From Thaumarchaeota archaeon UBA160 (lineage in GTDB: Archaea > Thermoproteota > Nitrososphaeria > Conexivisphaerales > UBA164), in assembly GCA_002506605.1 (NCBI GenBank), contig DAXX01000059.1, positions 1-8,831 of the forward strand: a stretch of 8,831 nucleotides of DNA, read 5' to 3'. A model generated the notes under the pieces. That model was not told the DNA's origin. It ran no database searches and saw only the letters and a program-made list of their open reading frames with translations. Positions 6,875 to 8,831 of this stretch are shown here, one piece after another. The translations under genes and the position numbers were made by a program. Every line of letters starts with the position of its first letter. The stretch's first letter is position 1.

Positions 6875-6900
6875 GAAAAGGTTATCATTTCTATATTTAA
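6875..6900 (+). promoter_or_regulatory. probable trpS promoter
   Basis: Purine-rich GAAAAG (6875-6880) is followed by TTATCATTT (6882-6889) and by a better box, TATATTTAA (6892-6900). Counting back from the TTG start at 6913, the weaker box has the spacing of a leaderless gene. The better box would place the transcription start near 6920, inside the gene, so which one is used is unclear. Confidence 0.4.
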
Positions 6901-6912
6901 CTACTATTAGAC

Positions 6913-8031
6913 TTGAACGCATTAAGTCCATGGGGAGATTTTGGAATAAAGGACTATAGTAAACTAATACAAGATTTTGGAATTACACCATTTAACGAAA
7001 CTTTTGAGGACTTAAAAGATAATAAATATTATAGAAGAGGCATGTTAATCGGGCACAGAGATCTGGACAAATTTATTTCTGAAGCTAAATCTGGTAAAGC
7101 AGTAGCAATACTTTCAGGCATAAAACCAAGCGGTATATTCCATATTGGGAGCATGATAACAGCAGAACAGATGATATATTTTCAGCAAAAATACTCCAAC
7201 GCTGTTCTTTTTTATTCAATAGCTGATCTAGAAGCTTATGTGGATAATGGACAAAGCTTAGATAAAAGTGACGAAATTGCCGTTTATAATGTAGCTGACA
7301 TGATAGCTCTTGGCATGGACCCAGGAAGAGCTGTCGCGTATAAACAATCTTCAGCGGTGGCTGTTTCCGATCTTGCTTTTATATTCTCTGATGATGTAAC
7401 GTTTAACATGTTGGTTGACATATATGGTGAGAGAAAGATTTCCCTTTATTTTGCGGCTTTAGTTCAGGCCGGTGATATATTTTTACCAGAAACTAAACCT
7501 TTTAACGGGCCTAAGCCGGTCCTTGTTCCTGTTGGAGCAGATCAAGATCCGCATATAAGACTCGCTAGAGATTTGGCATCAAAACACAAAGACGATTTGC
7601 AACTTGTGCCACCTTCAGCCATTTATCATAAGCTTGTTAGATCTCTAACTGGAGAAGCAAAAATGTCAAAAAGATCGCCGCAATCTATGATAACGCTTTC
7701 AGACAAAAAAGAAGACTTAAAGCAAAAGATAATGAATGCTTTTACTGGAGGGCGCGCGACAATCAGAGAGCAGAAAGAACTCGGCGGAGAGCCTGAAAAA
7801 TGCCCTGTCTTTGACCTTTACATTTATTTTGCAAAGGATGATAAAAAAATTAAAGATGTCTACGAAGAATGCAAAAATGGCATAAGAATGTGCGGAGATT
7901 GTAAAATTGAAGCTTATGAGCTAGTAAGCAACTTTGTTGAAGAACATCAAGCCAGAAGAAGTGCCGTCATAAATGAAGCGCAAGCTTTACTGAAGAACAG
8001 CAGTTCCTTAGTTTTAAAAAGACCGATATAA
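6913..8031 (+). CDS. trpS: tryptophanyl-tRNA synthetase, archaeal type
   Basis: Class I aminoacyl-tRNA synthetase that charges tRNA-Trp with tryptophan; cytoplasmic. It is 372 aa, close to other archaeal/eukaryotic-type TrpRS. The N-terminal SPWGDFGIKDYSKLIQDFG matches the lead-in typical of the archaeal group. KPSGIFHIGS (71-80) holds the HIGH-like ATP site, VPVGADQDPHIRLARD (205-220) is the conserved segment before the second motif, and AKMSKR (249-254) is the KMSKS loop. The tail FTGGRATIREQKELGGEP (277-294) and the cysteine-rich CGDC (327-330), then EEHQARR, are the archaeal C-terminal signature. The start appears to be TTG at 6913: a stop lies in frame at 6898-6900, and the next ATG (7042) would remove the conserved N-terminal block. 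No Shine-Dalgarno sequence is seen. It stands alone, separated from glyA by the guide sRNA. Confidence 0.93.
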   Translation: MNALSPWGDFGIKDYSKLIQDFGITPFNETFEDLKDNKYYRRGMLIGHRDLDKFISEAKSGKAVAILSGIKPSGIFHIGSMITAEQMIYFQQKYSNAVLFYSIADLEAYVDNGQSLDKSDEIAVYNVADMIALGMDPGRAVAYKQSSAVAVSDLAFIFSDDVTFNMLVDIYGERKISLYFAALVQAGDIFLPETKPFNGPKPVLVPVGADQDPHIRLARDLASKHKDDLQLVPPSAIYHKLVRSLTGEAKMSKRSPQSMITLSDKKEDLKQKIMNAFTGGRATIREQKELGGEPEKCPVFDLYIYFAKDDKKIKDVYEECKNGIRMCGDCKIEAYELVSNFVEEHQARRSAVINEAQALLKNSSSLVLKRPI

Positions 8032-8125
8032 AAATTAAGAAGTTAAAATAGCGATCTTTTAGGGATATTTTGTCGGCATGTGTTCAGTGAACTTGAGATA
8101 AATAACTTAAACTTATAAAGCGTAA

Positions 8126-8161
8126 AGCTTATTTTCTACACGATAATTTTTAAAATAAGCT
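8126..8161. repeat. perfect 10-bp inverted repeat with 16-nt loop
   Basis: AGCTTATTTT (8126-8135) and AAAATAAGCT (8152-8161) are exact reverse complements separated by 16 nt. A TATA-like CTTATAAAG lies just upstream and a seven-T run 17 nt downstream. It could be a hairpin of an RNA, a regulator-binding dyad, or a remnant end of a small element. Nothing else identifies it. Confidence 0.55.
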
Positions 8162-8178
8162 CAACCTTGTTCTTGTTA

Positions 8179-8185
8179 TTTTTTT
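8179..8185 (+). terminator. T-run, possible transcription terminator
   Basis: Seven consecutive T residues in a T-rich stretch (TTGTTATTTTTTTAAG). Archaeal RNA polymerase terminates at such runs without needing a hairpin. It could end trpS transcripts, although it lies about 150 nt past the trpS stop, or transcripts beginning at the TATA-like box near 8112. Confidence 0.35.
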
Positions 8186-8236
8186 AAGTGTAAAATATTA
8201 TTGCGTATTAAGTTCTTCCTTAAAGCCGTTCAATAA

Positions 8237-8247
8237 AGATTTTTAAC
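8237..8247 (+). repeat. promoter-like direct repeat, copy 1
   Basis: AGATTTTTAAC occurs here and again exactly at 8391-8401, 154 nt later. The TTTTTAA core resembles the box before TFE-beta, so each copy may be a TATA element. No gene starts at the expected distance from this copy. Confidence 0.35.
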
Positions 8248-8390
8248 GCGTTTAACACAGTGAGATTAAGCGTACAGAAGAAACTTTTCTGAATATATAG
8301 ATTCTCAAAAGCTTTTAAAGTATTACAGGATTATTTTTTGAAGCTCAATCTAATCAAGAAATAATTTGAAAAATCAGAGAAAAGATAAAC

Positions 8391-8401
8391 AGATTTTTAA
8401 C
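8391..8401 (+). promoter_or_regulatory. TATA-like box before the structured RNA segment
   Basis: Second copy of AGATTTTTAAC, preceded by purine-rich AAAGATAAAC as a possible BRE. A transcript would start near 8421, right where base composition becomes more GC-rich and hairpins begin. This agrees with a transcription unit ending at the hairpin and T-run near 8657. Confidence 0.4.
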
Positions 8402-8449
8402 TCTAACATGAATGATGAGTCTAAAGTCCCTTCTGTAAGGGAGTGATGG

Positions 8450-8569
8450 ATGCCCCCTTATAGAAATGCTTTAACAGATAATCAAGAAATGCATATCAAA
8501 GATGCGCCTTTGGATGCAGGCGAAAAGCTAGCTGACATACAGCTCCAAAGGTGCGAGCTCTCTGGATAA
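8450..8569 (+). CDS. possible small protein (39 aa) or decayed gene end
   Basis: ATG 8450 opens 39 codons ending at TAA 8567, beginning MPPYRNALTDNQEM and ending QLQRCELSG. GGGAGTGATGG (8439-8449) directly before it resembles the archaeal Shine-Dalgarno GGAGGTGAT, with GGGAG 6 nt from the ATG. The same frame is also open upstream from 8354 (start at ATG 8408, MNDESKVPSVRE) up to a TGA at 8444. The whole could therefore be one older reading frame broken by a stop. The product matches no family I recognise: it is hydrophilic, with no membrane segment and one cysteine. The coding frame overlaps the 12-bp RNA stem, so an RNA-only explanation is equally good. Weak call. Confidence 0.22.
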   Translation: MPPYRNALTDNQEMHIKDAPLDAGEKLADIQLQRCELSG

Positions 8570-8639
8570 AGCGAAAAGCCCCAACTGACTAATCGAAGTA
8601 GTCCACAAAATTAAAGAAGCAAAAAATCCTTAAAATCTC

Positions 8640-8657
8640 AGGAACAAATTCCTTTTT
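8640..8657 (+). terminator. hairpin plus T-run, intrinsic-terminator-like
   Basis: AGGAA-CAAA-TTCCT (5-bp stem, 4-nt loop) runs directly into TTTT. This is a plausible 3' end for the structured RNA segment upstream. In archaea the T-run alone may suffice. Confidence 0.45.
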
Positions 8658-8831
8658 AATACAACGAAGCCAAATATAGGTAAAAACACATTGTTTACAT
8701 CTAATTTTTAAAGATTTATAAAATTAAAATCATGAAATTATGTTAAAATTGCATACGCTTTCATAATATAAGTTTGCACTAATTATTAGCAAAAAATAAA
8801 ACTCAACCTTTATATTGGCGCAATAAAAAGA
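8658..8831. other. AT-rich right-edge intergenic DNA
   Basis: No gene is seen. It contains a TATA-like GATTTATAAAATT (about 8712-8724) followed by an ATG at 8732 that opens only four codons, and near-repeats of TTAAAAT(T). The last 25 bases hold a promoter-like element annotated separately. Confidence 0.5.
8807..8817 (+). promoter_or_regulatory. TATA box for a gene beyond the right edge
   Basis: CCTTTATATTG is a good TATA match with an upstream A-rich stretch (AAAATAAAACTCAA). Transcription would begin near 8840, outside the window, which suggests a plus-strand gene starts just past the edge. Confidence 0.4.

Larger units (their letters stand above)
8032..8390. other. AT-rich intergenic stretch after trpS, no gene supported
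   Basis: No ORF here has a plausible start and a protein-like sequence. It is very AT-rich and holds a short palindrome GTTCAGTGAAC (about 8082-8092), a TATA-like CTTATAAAG (8112-8120), the perfect inverted repeat at 8126-8161, a T-run at 8179-8185, a palindromic AACGCGTT (8245-8252) and an AAAAGCTTTT palindrome (8307-8316). Frame 8233-8355 reads as open except for one TGA but resembles no family I know. Confidence 0.5.
8420..8657 (+). ncRNA. candidate structured noncoding RNA, family unknown
   Basis: An island of higher GC than the flanking DNA, with several possible stems. TCCCTT/AAGGGA closes a 4-nt loop (8427-8442). A 12-bp stem runs 8503-8514 with 8544-8555 (two G-U pairs) and encloses GCTG/CAGC with a 5-nt loop (8531-8543). 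GACTA/TAGTC has a 7-nt loop (8587-8603), and AGGAA/TTCCT is followed by a T-run (8640-8657). A TATA-like box at 8391-8401 fits a start near 8420. Two short motifs recur inside it: GCGAAAAGC (8520, 8571) and AGAAATGC (8462, 8485). I see no SRP S-domain, RNase P, 5S, tRNA or known riboswitch core. Other possibilities are the 3' end of a decayed mobile element (for example a TnpB-associated RNA) or a minus-strand transcript. The boundaries are estimates. Confidence 0.42.

Noticed and set aside
8412..8449. Second C/D-box sRNA (ATGATGA at 8412, CTGT at 8433, GTGATGG at 8443)
   Set aside because: The first boxes are tempting, but no D box (CTGA) follows at the needed distance, the D'-like box is imperfect, and the region folds as a hairpin instead.
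8420..8610. TnpB-type transposon remnant with its associated RNA
   Set aside because: No RuvC or zinc-finger codons (CxxC) are found upstream in any frame and no clear element ends. Kept only as an alternative for the structured segment.
8420..8657. SRP RNA, RNase P RNA, 5S rRNA or a TPP-type riboswitch
   Set aside because: None of the conserved cores (SRP S-domain loop, RNase P CR motifs, 5S loops, CUGAGA of TPP) is present on the plus strand.
1..8831. CRISPR array, tRNA gene, complete insertion sequence, defence or toxin genes
   Set aside because: No regularly spaced repeats, cloverleaf pattern, transposase or nuclease motifs were found on either strand.

Overview
The window looks like low-GC archaeal chromosome. 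Supporting signs are a TFE-beta gene (an archaeal/eukaryotic initiation factor), archaeal-type serine hydroxymethyltransferase and tryptophanyl-tRNA synthetase, a well-formed C/D-box guide sRNA, and TATA-like boxes placed about 25-30 nt before start codons (leaderless transcription). A sugar-type binding protein with a prepilin-like signal sequence would fit a TACK-type (crenarchaeal) lineage, but the sequence alone does not fix the taxon.

Left part (about 50-4310): a carbohydrate-type ABC importer. A membrane-anchored binding protein is followed 3 nt later by one large permease in which the two usual membrane subunits (MalF-like and MalG-like) are fused. The MalK-like ATPase lies on the opposite strand and converges on the permease, so their 3' coding ends overlap by 35 bp. 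Together the three genes make a complete importer; the substrate cannot be read from sequence.

Middle part (about 4310-6750): a divergent promoter region of about 127 bp, then TFE-beta, an RlmE/FtsJ 2'-O-methyltransferase (11 nt overlap) and serine hydroxymethyltransferase (12 nt gap). These form a compact probable operon for transcription initiation, rRNA modification and one-carbon/glycine metabolism.

Between glyA and trpS (6748-6912): a C/D-box sRNA with boxes C, D', C' and D in canonical order and spacing. Its D' guide is complementary to a common tRNA D-arm sequence. It is followed by trpS, which appears to start with TTG.

Right part (8032-8831): about 800 bp without a clear protein gene. 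It contains a perfect 10-bp inverted repeat, repeated TATA-like boxes, and a more GC-rich segment (about 8420-8657). That segment has several hairpins including a 12-bp stem, a promoter-like box upstream and a hairpin plus T-run downstream. I interpret it as an unassigned structured RNA; a 39-codon ORF with a Shine-Dalgarno-like leader lies inside it. The window ends with a TATA-like box probably serving a gene beyond the right edge.
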